Shown here: positions 32,863 through 41,717 of the stretch, in pieces
Layout: each line of letters begins with the position of its first letter
How positions within the stretch are numbered: position 1 is the first letter of the stretch
DNA from: an uncultured Desulfovibrio sp.
GTDB taxonomy: Bacteria; Desulfobacterota; Desulfovibrionia; Desulfovibrionales; Desulfovibrionaceae
Direction: 5' to 3'
Length of the DNA stretch: 64,000 nucleotides
Assembly (NCBI RefSeq): GCF_949282365.1
Contig: NZ_CASDOY010000002.1
Span: 58,638 to 122,637, forward strand
Notes under the pieces: model-generated
Databases searched by the model: none
The model's input: only the letters and a program-made list of their open reading frames with translations
Told to the model about the DNA's origin: nothing
Program-made: the position numbers and the translations under genes

Positions 32863-32993
32863 ATTATGAAATATTACAGATAATAATCGTTCTTGAGTAT
32901 CCCTGCTCTCCATGCTAGGAGGGATGATCCCAAATCCTGCCTGCCATCACGGATCGCGGCAGGCGGACTCCCCCCCAAAAAAAGGAGAGAATC

Positions 32994-33644
32994 ATGAAAC
33001 GTTGTTTTGCCGTCCTTGCCCTCGTCTGCGTCCTTGCCCTGCCGGGCATGGTCAGGGCCGAAGGGACCGGGCTTTATCTGGCGCCCAAGTTCCTGATGAG
33101 CATCCAGAGCAATTATCCTTCGCTGGAGATCGGCCGGGAGAGCCGGGACAAGGGCTACAGCCAGTTCACCCTGGGCGGCGCCCTGGCGCTGGGCTATGAC
33201 TTCAATGCCCTCTGCGACGTGCCCGTGCGCGCCGAAGTGGAATACGCCCTGCGCGGCAACAGCCAGAAGAGCTGGACCGAAGACGGGCTGGGCATCAAGG
33301 GTGCCTGGAACACGTCCACCCTGTTCCTGAACCTGTATTACGACTTCCGCAACAGCACCATCTTCACGCCCTATGTGGGTGCCGGTCTGGGCATGGCCTT
33401 CAACTATGCCAACTATACCTTCGCGGCCGGCGATGGCAGCGTCAACTTTGATGATCACGTCACCACCTTCGCCTGGAACGTGGGCGCCGGCATTGCCTGT
33501 GACATCACCGACAACCTTGCCGTGGACCTGGGTTACCGCTATGTGGACCTGGGCTACTATGAAGTGGATATCGCCAACGTGGGCAAGGCCAAGAACCAGC
33601 CCAGCAATCACGAGGTCCTGCTCGGTCTGCGCTATACCTTCTAG
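32994..33644 (+). CDS. Small outer-membrane beta-barrel protein (paralogue 2)
   Basis: A 216-residue paralogue of the gene at 31836, with a signal peptide (cut after VRA, residue 22) and the same strand pattern, ending in LGLRYTF. AAGGAGAG precedes the ATG. Compared with paralogue 1 the outer loops differ (for example YTFAAGDGSVNFDDH versus FDLHRAGNAVSRDES). This is what is expected if surface-exposed loops diverge while the barrel is kept. It has its own promoter and terminator, so expression can be controlled separately. Confidence 0.85.
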   Translation: MKRCFAVLALVCVLALPGMVRAEGTGLYLAPKFLMSIQSNYPSLEIGRESRDKGYSQFTLGGALALGYDFNALCDVPVRAEVEYALRGNSQKSWTEDGLGIKGAWNTSTLFLNLYYDFRNSTIFTPYVGAGLGMAFNYANYTFAAGDGSVNFDDHVTTFAWNVGAGIACDITDNLAVDLGYRYVDLGYYEVDIANVGKAKNQPSNHEVLLGLRYTF

Positions 33645-33664
33645 GCCGGATGGAAGCCGTCTGC

Positions 33665-33690
33665 AGGCCGCCCTTCGGGGCGGCCTTTTT
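33665..33690 (+). terminator. Rho-independent terminator of barrel paralogue 2
   Basis: A 9-bp stem (AGGCCGCCC with GGGCGGCCT, loop TTCG) followed by TTTTT. Confidence 0.88.
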
Positions 33691-33791
33691 GCGTTATGGC
33701 GATCGGACCAGCGGCCCTGCATACGCTTCCGCGCCAGCGGCCTCACCTGGACCGGCAGCCGCCCGCCTGTATGGGCGCTGCGGGCTTTTTC

Positions 33792-33820
33792 TTGACGAAA
33801 CGCCGCAAACAGCCTATGAA
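33792..33820 (+). promoter_or_regulatory. Promoter of ffh
   Basis: TTGACG (33792-33797) and TATGAA (33815-33820) are spaced by 17 bases, about 94 bases before the ffh start. Confidence 0.58.
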
Positions 33821-33913
33821 TCACAATTCTGTATGCGCCGGCCGGGCCTGCGTGTCCTGTTGCCGTGCCCTGTGGCGGCACGGTCGCCGGTGTAACCTGA
33901 TAGCGGGGTCCTC

Positions 33914-35422
33914 ATGTTCGAAAGTCTTTCCGATCGCCTCTCCGGTGTGTTCCGCTCCTTCGGCGGACGCGGCCAGCTGACGGAAGAAAATGTCCAGGCC
34001 GGTCTGCGCGAAGTGCGTCTTGCCCTGCTGGAGGCCGACGTCAACTTCAAGGTCGTCAAGGACTTTGTGGAGAACGTCCGCCAGAAATGCCTGGGACAGG
34101 AGCTCATCAAGGGCGTCAGCCCGGCGCAGCAGGTCGTCAAGATCGTCCATGAGGAGCTGGTGGGCCTGCTGGGCGGCGAGACCGCCGGGCTCAACCTGCA
34201 GGGACAGGAACCGGCCGTCATCATGCTGGTGGGCCTGCAGGGCTCCGGCAAGACCACGTCCGCGGGCAAGATCGCCAATCTGCTGCGCAAGCAGAAGATG
34301 CGGCCCTATCTGGTGCCCGCCGACGTCTACCGCCCCGCCGCCATCGACCAGCTGACCGTGCTGGCGCGGCAGCTGGACATGCCCTGCTTCCCCTCCACGG
34401 TGGACATGGATCCTGTGGACATCGCCCGCCAGGCCATGGAGGCCGCCCGCGAGCAGCAGGCCACGGTGGTCCTGCTGGACACCGCCGGCCGTCTGCATGT
34501 GGACGAACCACTCATGCAGGAGCTGGCCTCCATCAAGGCCGCGGTGGACCCGCAGGAGATCCTCTTCGTGGCCGACGCCATGACCGGTCAGGATGCCGTG
34601 ACCGTGGCGGAGTCCTTCAACGAACGTCTGGGGCTCACCGGCGTCGTCCTGACCAAGATGGACGGCGATGCCCGCGGTGGCGCGGCCCTGTCCATCCGCG
34701 CGGTGACCGGCGCGCCCGTGAAGTTCGTGGGCATGGGCGAAAAGCTTTCCGAGATGGAGGTCTTCCATCCCGACCGCATCGCGGGCCGTATCCTGGGCAT
34801 GGGCGACGTGCTCACCCTGGTGGAGAAGGCCCAGGCCACCATCGATGCCGACGAGGCCGAAGCCCTTGCCAGGAAGATGCGCAAGGCCAGCTTCGACCTG
34901 GAAGATTTTCGCACCCAGATGCGCCGCATCAAGAAGCTCGGTTCTCTGGACAGCATCTTGAAGATGATCCCCGGTCTGGGCGGCCTGCGCGAGAAGCTGG
35001 CCGAGGCCAACGGGGCCATGCCCGAAAAGGAAATGGCCCGCACCGAGGCCATCATCAATTCCATGACCATGGCCGAGCGCCGCAATCCCGACATACTCAA
35101 CGGCAGCCGCCGCGCGCGCATCGCCAGGGGGGCCGGGGTCACGGTGCAGCAGGTCAACCAGCTGGTGCGCCAGTTCGAGCAGATGCGCCAGATGATGAAG
35201 GGCATGATGGGCGGCAAGGCCAAGGGCATGCCCGCCATGCCCAGGATGCCCCGGGGCATGAACATGCCTGGCGGCATGGGCGGGATGCCCGGCATGATGC
35301 CGGGTATGGGCGGCATGCCCGGTATGCCGCCCATGGGACTGCCGGAAGCCGGAGGGCACGGCAAGCCGGCGGCCAAGAAGCGCAAAAAGCGCGAACGGCC
35401 CGCCAAACGCAAGAAAAAGTAG
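33914..35422 (+). CDS. ffh: Signal recognition particle protein Ffh (SRP54)
   Basis: The GTPase that, with 4.5S RNA, targets nascent membrane proteins to FtsY/SecYEG. It has 502 residues. The helical N domain (about 1-90) is followed by the G domain with GLQGSGKTT (107-115), the DVYRPAAIDQL motif, DTAGR and TKMDGDARGG. The methionine-rich M domain (about 320-440) binds the signal peptide and the RNA. The C-terminus is extended by about 60 residues made of Met/Gly/Pro repeats (GGMGGMPGMMPGMGG) and a Lys/Arg tail, longer than usual. The start ATG has a weak ribosome-binding site. rpsP follows after 200 bases with its own promoter. Confidence 0.97.
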   Translation: MFESLSDRLSGVFRSFGGRGQLTEENVQAGLREVRLALLEADVNFKVVKDFVENVRQKCLGQELIKGVSPAQQVVKIVHEELVGLLGGETAGLNLQGQEPAVIMLVGLQGSGKTTSAGKIANLLRKQKMRPYLVPADVYRPAAIDQLTVLARQLDMPCFPSTVDMDPVDIARQAMEAAREQQATVVLLDTAGRLHVDEPLMQELASIKAAVDPQEILFVADAMTGQDAVTVAESFNERLGLTGVVLTKMDGDARGGAALSIRAVTGAPVKFVGMGEKLSEMEVFHPDRIAGRILGMGDVLTLVEKAQATIDADEAEALARKMRKASFDLEDFRTQMRRIKKLGSLDSILKMIPGLGGLREKLAEANGAMPEKEMARTEAIINSMTMAERRNPDILNGSRRARIARGAGVTVQQVNQLVRQFEQMRQMMKGMMGGKAKGMPAMPRMPRGMNMPGGMGGMPGMMPGMGGMPGMPPMGLPEAGGHGKPAAKKRKKRERPAKRKKK

Positions 35423-35533
35423 GCCCATCCGCGCGGTCCGGCCGCGCGGGACAGCGCCCGTCCCCGGGTGGAGCATGGCGACACCTCATCGCCAGACGGC
35501 TGCAGCGATACCGGGGGACGCGATAAAAAATCG

Positions 35534-35560
35534 TTGCGGCGCTTCGGGCATTGATATAAT
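35534..35560 (+). promoter_or_regulatory. Extended -10 promoter of rpsP
   Basis: A perfect TATAAT (35555-35560) is preceded by TGA, an extended -10. TTGCGG (35534-35539) is 15 bases upstream. It lies 65 bases before the rpsP start. Confidence 0.65.
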
Positions 35561-35624
35561 GGGGGGAGGGCAAACTTGCTCTTTTGCCCCCGCAACGCTA
35601 GCATAGTACAAATAGGAGACAACC

Positions 35625-35861
35625 ATGGCTGTTAAGCTGAAATTGACCCGTCTGGGCAGCAAGAAGCATCCTTTCTACCGCGTCGTGGCCGCCAATGACG
35701 AGACCCGTCGTGATGGCCGCCCGCTGGAATTCCTGGGCTATTACAACCCCATGACCGACCCCGCCGAAGTGAAGCTGGACGCCGAAAAGGTGAAGGCGTG
35801 GCTGGATCGTGGTGCCGAGCCCACCGACACCGTTCGCGCCCTCATCAAGAAGATGGCCTAG
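35625..35861 (+). CDS. rpsP: Ribosomal protein S16 (bS16)
   Basis: A 30S assembly protein, 78 residues. The N-terminus MAVKLKLTRLGSKKHPFYRVVAAND and the YYNPMTDPAEVKLD segment are family hallmarks. AGGAGAC precedes the ATG. It begins the rpsP-khpA-rimM unit. In many bacteria trmD and rplS follow directly, but here they lie about 10 kb away on the other strand. Confidence 0.97.
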   Translation: MAVKLKLTRLGSKKHPFYRVVAANDETRRDGRPLEFLGYYNPMTDPAEVKLDAEKVKAWLDRGAEPTDTVRALIKKMA

Positions 35862-36060
35862 GTATTTCAGGTGCCCGGTCCGGCGGCCGGGGCGGTAGCG
35901 CGCGGGAGGCTTCCCGCGCGACCGCATGCTGCCGGCAGGGTATCCGTGTCAGCCTGCGCCGGGTGAGAGGGGCAGGATGGCCCTCTGTGCGGGCATGCCG
36001 CAGGGGCCGCCTGCTCACTGCAAGAGGTCCTGCTGCCGCAGGGCTTGCGGGAGGCCAGCA

Positions 36061-36291
36061 ATGAAAGCTTTGATTGAATTTATCGCCAGATCGCTCGTGG
36101 ACCATCCCGAACAGGTCCAGGTCAGTGAAGTGGAAGGCGAACAGACCACTGTGCTGGAATTGAAGGTCGCCAAGGAAGATCTCGGCAAGGTGATCGGCAA
36201 GCAGGGACGTACGGCCCGCGCCATGCGTACCTTGCTCAGCGCCGCTTCCACCAAGGCCCAGAAGCGCGTCGTGCTCGAGATCCTGGAATAG
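36061..36291 (+). CDS. khpA: KH-domain RNA-binding protein KhpA
   Basis: A 76-residue single KH-domain protein (YlqC/KhpA family). The GxxG loop is GKQG (residues 45-48) in the context GKVIGKQGRTARAMRTLL, which contacts RNA. KhpA pairs with KhpB/Jag in global RNA regulation and cell-size control in Gram-positives. The position between rpsP and rimM is its standard place. The ATG at 36061 is chosen because the upstream 200 bases are non-conserved, GC-rich DNA. Confidence 0.93.
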   Translation: MKALIEFIARSLVDHPEQVQVSEVEGEQTTVLELKVAKEDLGKVIGKQGRTARAMRTLLSAASTKAQKRVVLEILE

Positions 36292-36297
36292 GCTCGC

Positions 36298-36831
36298 ATG
36301 GCACGGCGCATCCATATGGGCACGCTCGCGCGCCCGCACGGTATCAAGGGGGAGATCTGCGTCGACTGGTACGCAGACTCCCCTTCGTTGCTGGACGGCC
36401 CTTTCTGGCTGCAGGCGGGCGACGCGCCGCCGCGGCCCGCCCGGGCCCGTTCCTGGCGCATGCACAAGGGCCGCCCGCTGCTCCTGCTGGAAGGCATTAC
36501 CGACCGCGATGCCGTCGAGGCCCTGCGCGGCCAGAAGATCCTGGTGGATCGCGAGCTGCTGCCTCCCGTGGACGAGGATGAAGTCTATGTGGAGGATGTG
36601 CTGGGCTTTGCCGTCATCCTGCCCGACGGCTCCCGTCTGGGCGTGCTGGACCATGTGGAATATCCCGCCGGTCTGGAGGTCTGGAGCATCCTCACCGATA
36701 ACGGCCGCGAAGTACTCTTCCCCGCCGAGGCCTCCTTCATCGAGGGGTTCGACCTGGAAGGGGAGCGTATCCATATCGCACCGCCCGAAGGCCTGCTGGA
36801 CGTCTATCTGGAAGGCGACAGCCGGGCATAG
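36298..36831 (+). CDS. rimM: Ribosome maturation factor RimM
   Basis: Binds S19 and helps the 30S head mature. It has 177 residues. The N-terminal RimM barrel begins MARRIHMGTLARPHGIKGEICV and includes the GITDRDAVEALRG helix near 67-79. The C-terminal PRC-barrel-like domain follows, with YVEDVLGFAV near 97-106. It starts 6 bases after khpA, so the two are co-transcribed. The usual partner trmD is missing downstream. Confidence 0.94.
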   Translation: MARRIHMGTLARPHGIKGEICVDWYADSPSLLDGPFWLQAGDAPPRPARARSWRMHKGRPLLLLEGITDRDAVEALRGQKILVDRELLPPVDEDEVYVEDVLGFAVILPDGSRLGVLDHVEYPAGLEVWSILTDNGREVLFPAEASFIEGFDLEGERIHIAPPEGLLDVYLEGDSRA

Positions 36832-37059
36832 GCCGCCCTTTCGGGCAGCCCGTCGCGCCTGGTCCCGGCCGGCCTTCCCCGCATCGGGCAGGGCATGGCC
36901 TGCGGGCGTGTCCTGCCGCCGTCGTCCGGGAGGGGCATTGCCGTTCTGGCGTTCCGGCGGCCGTGCCCGCCTGTGCCGGGCCGCTGTCCCGCCGTTTTTC
37001 GTGCCCGGATGGCGGTGGCCTGCCGCGTCGCTGGCGTCCGTTTTTTCCCTTGTTTGTTG

Positions 37060-37089
37060 CCTGTCTGACCTGCCTCGGACAGGTTTTTT
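37060..37089 (+). terminator. Terminator between rimM and mutM
   Basis: A short stem (CCTGTC with GACAGG around a 12-base loop that can pair further) followed by TTTTTT. It lies only 15 bases before the mutM start. Confidence 0.62.
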
Positions 37090-37104
37090 CGTATGAGGTG
37101 GATC

Positions 37105-37980
37105 ATGCCGGAACTGCCGGAAGTGGAGACCGTTGTCCGTACCCTGCGACCGCAGGTGCAGGGATGCCGCATCACGGCCGTGGACGTGCTGCGCGAGCGT
37201 TCCCTGCATCCTTCGGGCCTGCCGCCCGAGACCCTGGTCGGCCTGGGCATAGGCGCCGTGCGCCGCCGGGGCAAGCTGGCCCTGCTGGAGCTGGAGGCAC
37301 CCGCCGCTGCCTGCGCTGCCGCCGCACCGGATGCCGGACAGGGCGGGCCGCGACCTTCGCTGCTGGCCGTGCATCTGCGCATGACGGGGCGCTTCATGGT
37401 CCATGCCGAGGGGAGCGCGCCGCTGCGGCATACGCGCATCATTTTCCATCTGCGCCGGCCGGACGGGACCGGTGCACAGCTTTTCTTCGATGACGTGCGC
37501 GCCTTCGGCCTAGTGTTCATTGCCACGCCGGAACTGCTGGACGGCTGGGATTTCTGGCGCTCGCTGGGCCCGGAACCGCTGGAGATGCGGCCCGCCGACC
37601 TGGGGCCGCGCCTGCGCGGCCGCCGCGCGGTCAAGGCCCTGCTCCTGGACCAGACCGTGCTGGCCGGTGTGGGCAACATCTACGCCGACGAAAGCCTGTT
37701 CCGGGCGGGCATCGATCCCCGCAGGCCAGCGCAGTCGCTCACGGCCGCCGAGGCGGAAAGCCTGTGTCTGGCCCTGCAGGATGTCCTGCGGGAGTCCATC
37801 GCCCAGTGCGGCAGCTCCATCCGGGACTACCGCGATGCCAACGGCGATGTGGGCGCGTTCCAGAATTCCTTTTTCGTCTACGGGCGCGGCGGCCAGGCTT
37901 GCCGGCGCTGCGGCGGCAGACTGGAAAAACATCGCGTGGCCGGACGGGGCACGGTCATCTGCCCGCATTGCCAGCACTGA
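37105..37980 (+). CDS. mutM: Formamidopyrimidine-DNA glycosylase (Fpg/MutM)
   Basis: Excises 8-oxoguanine and other oxidised purines and cleaves the abasic site. It has 291 residues. The N-terminus must be PELPEVE after Met removal, with Pro as the nucleophile and Glu as the general acid; this fixes the start at 37105 rather than the ATG four codons upstream. The helix-two-turn-helix has LLLDQTVLAGVGNIYADE near 175-192. The C-terminal zinc finger is CRRCG followed by CPHC near 268-289. An Ala-rich insertion (about 65-85) lengthens the protein. It is monocistronic. Confidence 0.96.
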   Translation: MPELPEVETVVRTLRPQVQGCRITAVDVLRERSLHPSGLPPETLVGLGIGAVRRRGKLALLELEAPAAACAAAAPDAGQGGPRPSLLAVHLRMTGRFMVHAEGSAPLRHTRIIFHLRRPDGTGAQLFFDDVRAFGLVFIATPELLDGWDFWRSLGPEPLEMRPADLGPRLRGRRAVKALLLDQTVLAGVGNIYADESLFRAGIDPRRPAQSLTAAEAESLCLALQDVLRESIAQCGSSIRDYRDANGDVGAFQNSFFVYGRGGQACRRCGGRLEKHRVAGRGTVICPHCQH

Positions 37981-38527
37981 GGCCGCGGGCGGTGCGGGGA
38001 AGCCTCCGTTTCCCGGGCGTGGGGCGCGGTGATGGGCAGGGCCTGGGGGCATTGTCATGCAGCCCGCCTCCCGGTCGTGGGGGCGGAGCCGCTCTTGCGC
38101 CGGGGCGCTCAAGGTGCGGCCTTCTTTTGACAGCGCACGGCCCGGGACAGGGCGGCAGGCGCGGACGGTATTTCCAGACGACCCGATGGGAAGGACAGCC
38201 GGGGGACCCTTGTGGTCCCTTTTTTTGTGCCTTGTCCGGGCAGTGTCGGCTGCGGGCGGCCTGTCCTGTGACAGCGGCAGCGTGCTCCTCCGCGGGGATG
38301 CCATCCTGACCGGGGCCGCTGCGGCGGTCGTGCGGTGCGTTTTTTTCGGGGCAGACGCTTCCTGAGGATCGGATATCCTGTGCGGCGGAGCGTCATCCGT
38401 CGCCGGACACGACTGCCGGACGCGACAGCAGGCTGCCTTGCGCGTCAGGTGCCGGTACGGGAGAGGGAAGGCGCGGCACAAGCTCGTGCCGCCGGAACGT
38501 CAAACGCCGTCCGTCGTCAGGGGCGAA
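37981..38527. other. Intergenic region between convergent mutM and comEC
   Basis: About 550 bases, GC-rich, with one clear plus-strand terminator (38202-38226). No supported gene is seen. A frame open across it has no ribosome-binding site and no recognisable motif. Confidence 0.5.
38202..38226 (+). terminator. Rho-independent terminator downstream of mutM
   Basis: A GGGACC/GGTCCC stem with a short loop followed by seven T. It is about 220 bases after the mutM stop, which is far for a simple gene end. Confidence 0.65.
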
Positions 38528-41254
38528 TCAGTGAGGTTCAGATCTTTCAGGGCTGGTCTGGGGACTGTCCGGGTGCCGGCCCGGGCACTGCTTGGGGGGC
38601 TGTTCCGGCCGGGCACACCACCAGAGCAGGGGCAGCGCGTCCTGTCCCGTCCCGCCGGGCAGGGGCCGGAAGCCCTCCCGTGTCAGGCCGCAGCCGCGCA
38701 GCAGCGGCAGGGGGGCGGGCAGGGGCCAGACCAGACGGACGTGTCCGTGCAGCCCTGTCTGCAACAGGGGGACATGCCGCGCGTCCAGCCACTGCCGCAG
38801 TTTGCGGCCGGGATGGCCGAAACGGTTGTGGGCTCCACAGGAGGCCACCACCAGTCGTGGCTGTACGGCGTCCAGGAACTGTGGCAGGAAGGAACCGTCC
38901 GAACCGTGGTGCGGGGCCACCAGGACGTCGGCCCGCAGTTCCTGCCCGCTGTCCAGCAGGCGGCGCAGGGCGGCTGCATCCGCGTCGCCGGGCAGGAGGG
39001 CCAGCCCCCGGCCGTGCCTGACCAGGCGCAGCACCAGCGAGGCGCTGTTCCCCTGCCATTTCTGGCGGCCCGCTTCCGGCCGGGGAGGGTGCAGGACCTG
39101 GAGCAAAAGCCCGTCACCGGGATCGCCCAGCCGGATCACGTCCCCGGTATGGAGCGCGTTCCGGGCCTGCCGGAGCGGAAGCGCCTGCCAGATGTCCGCC
39201 ATGCGTCCCGTGCCCGGCTGGCCGTTGTGCAGCAGCGGCGCATGGGGAAAAGCCGCCAGCAGGGGCGGGAGGCCGCCCGCGTGGTCGATGTCGGGATGGC
39301 TGAGGATGACGGCATCCAGTCCGGGCCGCCGGTTGTCGGCCAGCAGGGGCAGGAGGATCTCGCGGCCGGGGTTCCAGCGCCGGGAGGTGCTGCCCGCGGC
39401 ATCGATGAGCAGGGTCCGGCCGTGCGGCGGCCGCAGCAGCAGGGCCTGGGCCTGCCCGGTATCGGGGATGGAAAGTTCCAGACGCGGGCCCAGGCTCTCC
39501 TGCAGGCGCAGGGCGGGCCCCACGCAGGTCAGCAGCAGACCGCAGGCCAGCAGGCGTTTGCCCGCCGGCGGCAGGGCCGGGCGGCCGGCTTTCAGGGCCG
39601 CGGCCAGGAACAGACAGGCCATGGCGGGCAGGGCCGTCCAGTGGGGCCGCAGCACGGGCAGGGCCTCCAGCCAGCCGTGCTCCTGCAGGAAGAGCAGGCC
39701 GTCCACCAGCCACTGGCAGGGCAGGGCGGCGGCCTCCAGCACCGGCACCGCCAGCTGGGGCAGGCCGCACAGGCTGAGGCCAAGGCCCAGGAAGGCTCCC
39801 GGCAGGACGAGGCTGCCCAGCACGGGCAGCCAGAGCACATTGAGCATGAACCAGAGCCCGCTGTTGTTGAACAGCAGCAGCGAGAGCGGCAGCAGGGCCA
39901 GCTGGATCAGGAAGGAGACCAGCAGGATGCCGGCCAGCGGCCGCAGCACGCGACGGCAGAAGGGCCGTTCCCGCGGGATGCGTCGCAGTATCCGTCCCAT
40001 GAGCGGCGTGGCGCAGCAGATGACGGCCACGCAGAGGGCGGAGAGCTGCAGGCCGGTGTCGAAGACGGCCAGCGGGGAAAGGAGCGTGATGCAGAGCAGG
40101 GTGGCGCACAGGATGTCCAGGCCTCCGGCCGGGAGGCGCTCCCGCAGTCCCCGGGGCAGCGGGGCGCAGCGCAGGTGGGCCAGCGTCAGGCCCAGGGCCA
40201 GCAGCAGGAGCATGCCGGCCGCGCGCAGCAGGGAGGGCGGGGCATTGCCCAGCCAGAGATAGGCCAGGGCCGCCGGACAGGCCGCCAGCGGGATGAGCGC
40301 ATGACGGGGCCGCCAGAGGTAGAGGCCCGGATGCAGGCGGGCCGCCAGCCAGACGAGGAACATCCCCGCCAGCCCCGCCACCAGCAGATGCTGGCCGGAA
40401 AGCGCCAGACTGTGCGACAGGTTGCCGGCGTTGAAGGCCTGTACGGTGGCCGTATCCAGCAGGAAGCGCTCGCCGAAGAGCAGGGCCAGCAAGATGGCCT
40501 TGCCCTGGGGCACAGGCGCGGGCGTCGGGAGCTGGGCGTCGGCCGCCGCAGCTTGCGGACCGGCCCCGGCGGCGGGCGGCAGCGGGCAGGCCCTGTCCGG
40601 CAGCAGCACGCCGAGGAAACGCCGCATCAGCTCCAGCCGTTGCAGGGCGGCAGCGGAAGGCTGTCCGCTGACGACGGGCCCCCCGTCGTCGCTCCGGCTC
40701 CAGAGGCGCCAGCCGGTGCCGTGGCTGCGCCACCAGAAGCCCCAGTCCGTGAGGCCCGCGTTGCGCTGGCCGTCCAGCGGCAGCAGTTTGCGCTGCAGCC
40801 GCACGGTCTGGCCCGGCAGGGGGAAGGCTTGCGGCTCTTCCCAGGTCCAGGAGGCTTTGCCGGGCAGGCGGACCAGGGGCTGCCCGTCGGCCCGCAGCAG
40901 GCGCAGGTCCGTCAGGCTGATGCGCAGGCGCTGGTCCGGCAGGGTGCGCACGTCGGCGATCCCGGCTTCGAGCACGGGCCAGCGGCGGGTGGGGATGCGT
41001 CCTTCCAGCAAAGTTTCCAGGGCGGGCGGCGGGGAAAGATCGGGCAGCAGTGCTTGGGCGGCAAGACAGCCCAGCAGGGCGATGCCCGCGCCCAGCAGCA
41101 GGCGCGGCAGCCGCCACAGGCGACTGTCCGCTACCAGGACGCAAAGACCCGCGCAGAGCGCGGGTCCGGGCCAGCGTGCCGCCAGCAGGCCCAGCAGCCA
41201 GCACAACAGCCAGCTTTGCCAGAGCAGGCCCGGGGCCAGCGGCGGTCGCCACAT
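38528..41254 (-). CDS. comEC: ComEC/Rec2-family DNA-uptake channel protein
   Basis: A polytopic inner-membrane protein forming the single-strand DNA channel in natural transformation, 908 residues. Several N-terminal helices and a soluble OB-like domain are followed by the competence transmembrane domain, with LLFGERFLLDTATVQAFNAGNLSHSLALSGQHL split over about 275-310. The C-terminal part is a metallo-beta-lactamase-like domain with SHPDIDHAGG near 675-684 and APHHGSDGS near 790. The start ATG lies 5 bases past the smpB stop, so the genes are coupled. Other competence genes are not in the window. Confidence 0.9.
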   Translation of the reverse strand: MWRPPLAPGLLWQSWLLCWLLGLLAARWPGPALCAGLCVLVADSRLWRLPRLLLGAGIALLGCLAAQALLPDLSPPPALETLLEGRIPTRRWPVLEAGIADVRTLPDQRLRISLTDLRLLRADGQPLVRLPGKASWTWEEPQAFPLPGQTVRLQRKLLPLDGQRNAGLTDWGFWWRSHGTGWRLWSRSDDGGPVVSGQPSAAALQRLELMRRFLGVLLPDRACPLPPAAGAGPQAAAADAQLPTPAPVPQGKAILLALLFGERFLLDTATVQAFNAGNLSHSLALSGQHLLVAGLAGMFLVWLAARLHPGLYLWRPRHALIPLAACPAALAYLWLGNAPPSLLRAAGMLLLLALGLTLAHLRCAPLPRGLRERLPAGGLDILCATLLCITLLSPLAVFDTGLQLSALCVAVICCATPLMGRILRRIPRERPFCRRVLRPLAGILLVSFLIQLALLPLSLLLFNNSGLWFMLNVLWLPVLGSLVLPGAFLGLGLSLCGLPQLAVPVLEAAALPCQWLVDGLLFLQEHGWLEALPVLRPHWTALPAMACLFLAAALKAGRPALPPAGKRLLACGLLLTCVGPALRLQESLGPRLELSIPDTGQAQALLLRPPHGRTLLIDAAGSTSRRWNPGREILLPLLADNRRPGLDAVILSHPDIDHAGGLPPLLAAFPHAPLLHNGQPGTGRMADIWQALPLRQARNALHTGDVIRLGDPGDGLLLQVLHPPRPEAGRQKWQGNSASLVLRLVRHGRGLALLPGDADAAALRRLLDSGQELRADVLVAPHHGSDGSFLPQFLDAVQPRLVVASCGAHNRFGHPGRKLRQWLDARHVPLLQTGLHGHVRLVWPLPAPLPLLRGCGLTREGFRPLPGGTGQDALPLLWWCARPEQPPKQCPGRHPDSPQTSPERSEPH

Positions 41255-41258
41255 GCCG

Positions 41259-41714
41259 TCAGGCCATGTCGCGGGCGGCGTCGCGTTCTTCGGCGCGGCG
41301 CTTGAGCGTTTCGCGATGGTCAAAGAGTTTCTTGCCGCGTCCCAGGGCGATCTCCAGCTTGACCTTGCCCTGCTTGAAATACAGGCGCACGGGCACCACG
41401 GTCAGGCCCTTCTGCTCCACGCGGGCGCTCATCTGGCGGATCTCGGCGGCGTGCAGCAGCAGGCGGCGGGGACGGTCCGGGTCCTGCGCCACATAACCGG
41501 CATTGTCATAGGGCGCGATGTGCATGGACAGCACGAAGGCCTCGCCGTCGCGGAAATCCACATAGCTGTCCAGGAAGTTGACCTTGCCTGCGCGGATGCT
41601 CTTGACCTCGGGGCCGGTCAGGCTGATGCCCGCCTCCACGAAGTCCGAGAGTTCGTAGAGGTGGCGCGCCTTCTTGTTGACGGCGATGGTGGACGGGGAT
41701 GTCTTTTTGCTCAT
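41259..41714 (-). CDS. smpB: SsrA-binding protein SmpB
   Basis: The tmRNA partner in ribosome rescue, 151 residues. The OB-fold core contains NKKARHLYELSDFVEAGI near 13-30, LTGPEVKSIRAGKVNFLDSYV near 32-52 and GLTVVPVRLYFKQGKVKLEIALGRGK split over about 103-128. The C-terminal basic tail KLFDHRETLKRRAEERDAARDMA enters the mRNA channel. It lies 3 bases downstream of ptsI. ssrA itself is not seen in this window. Confidence 0.96.
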   Translation of the reverse strand: MSKKTSPSTIAVNKKARHLYELSDFVEAGISLTGPEVKSIRAGKVNFLDSYVDFRDGEAFVLSMHIAPYDNAGYVAQDPDRPRRLLLHAAEIRQMSARVEQKGLTVVPVRLYFKQGKVKLEIALGRGKKLFDHRETLKRRAEERDAARDMA

Positions 41715-41717
41715 ATC

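Noticed and set aside
38438..41305. Long plus-strand frame opposite comEC
   Set aside because: Gln/Gly-rich shadow of the comEC coding strand with no domain or ribosome-binding site.
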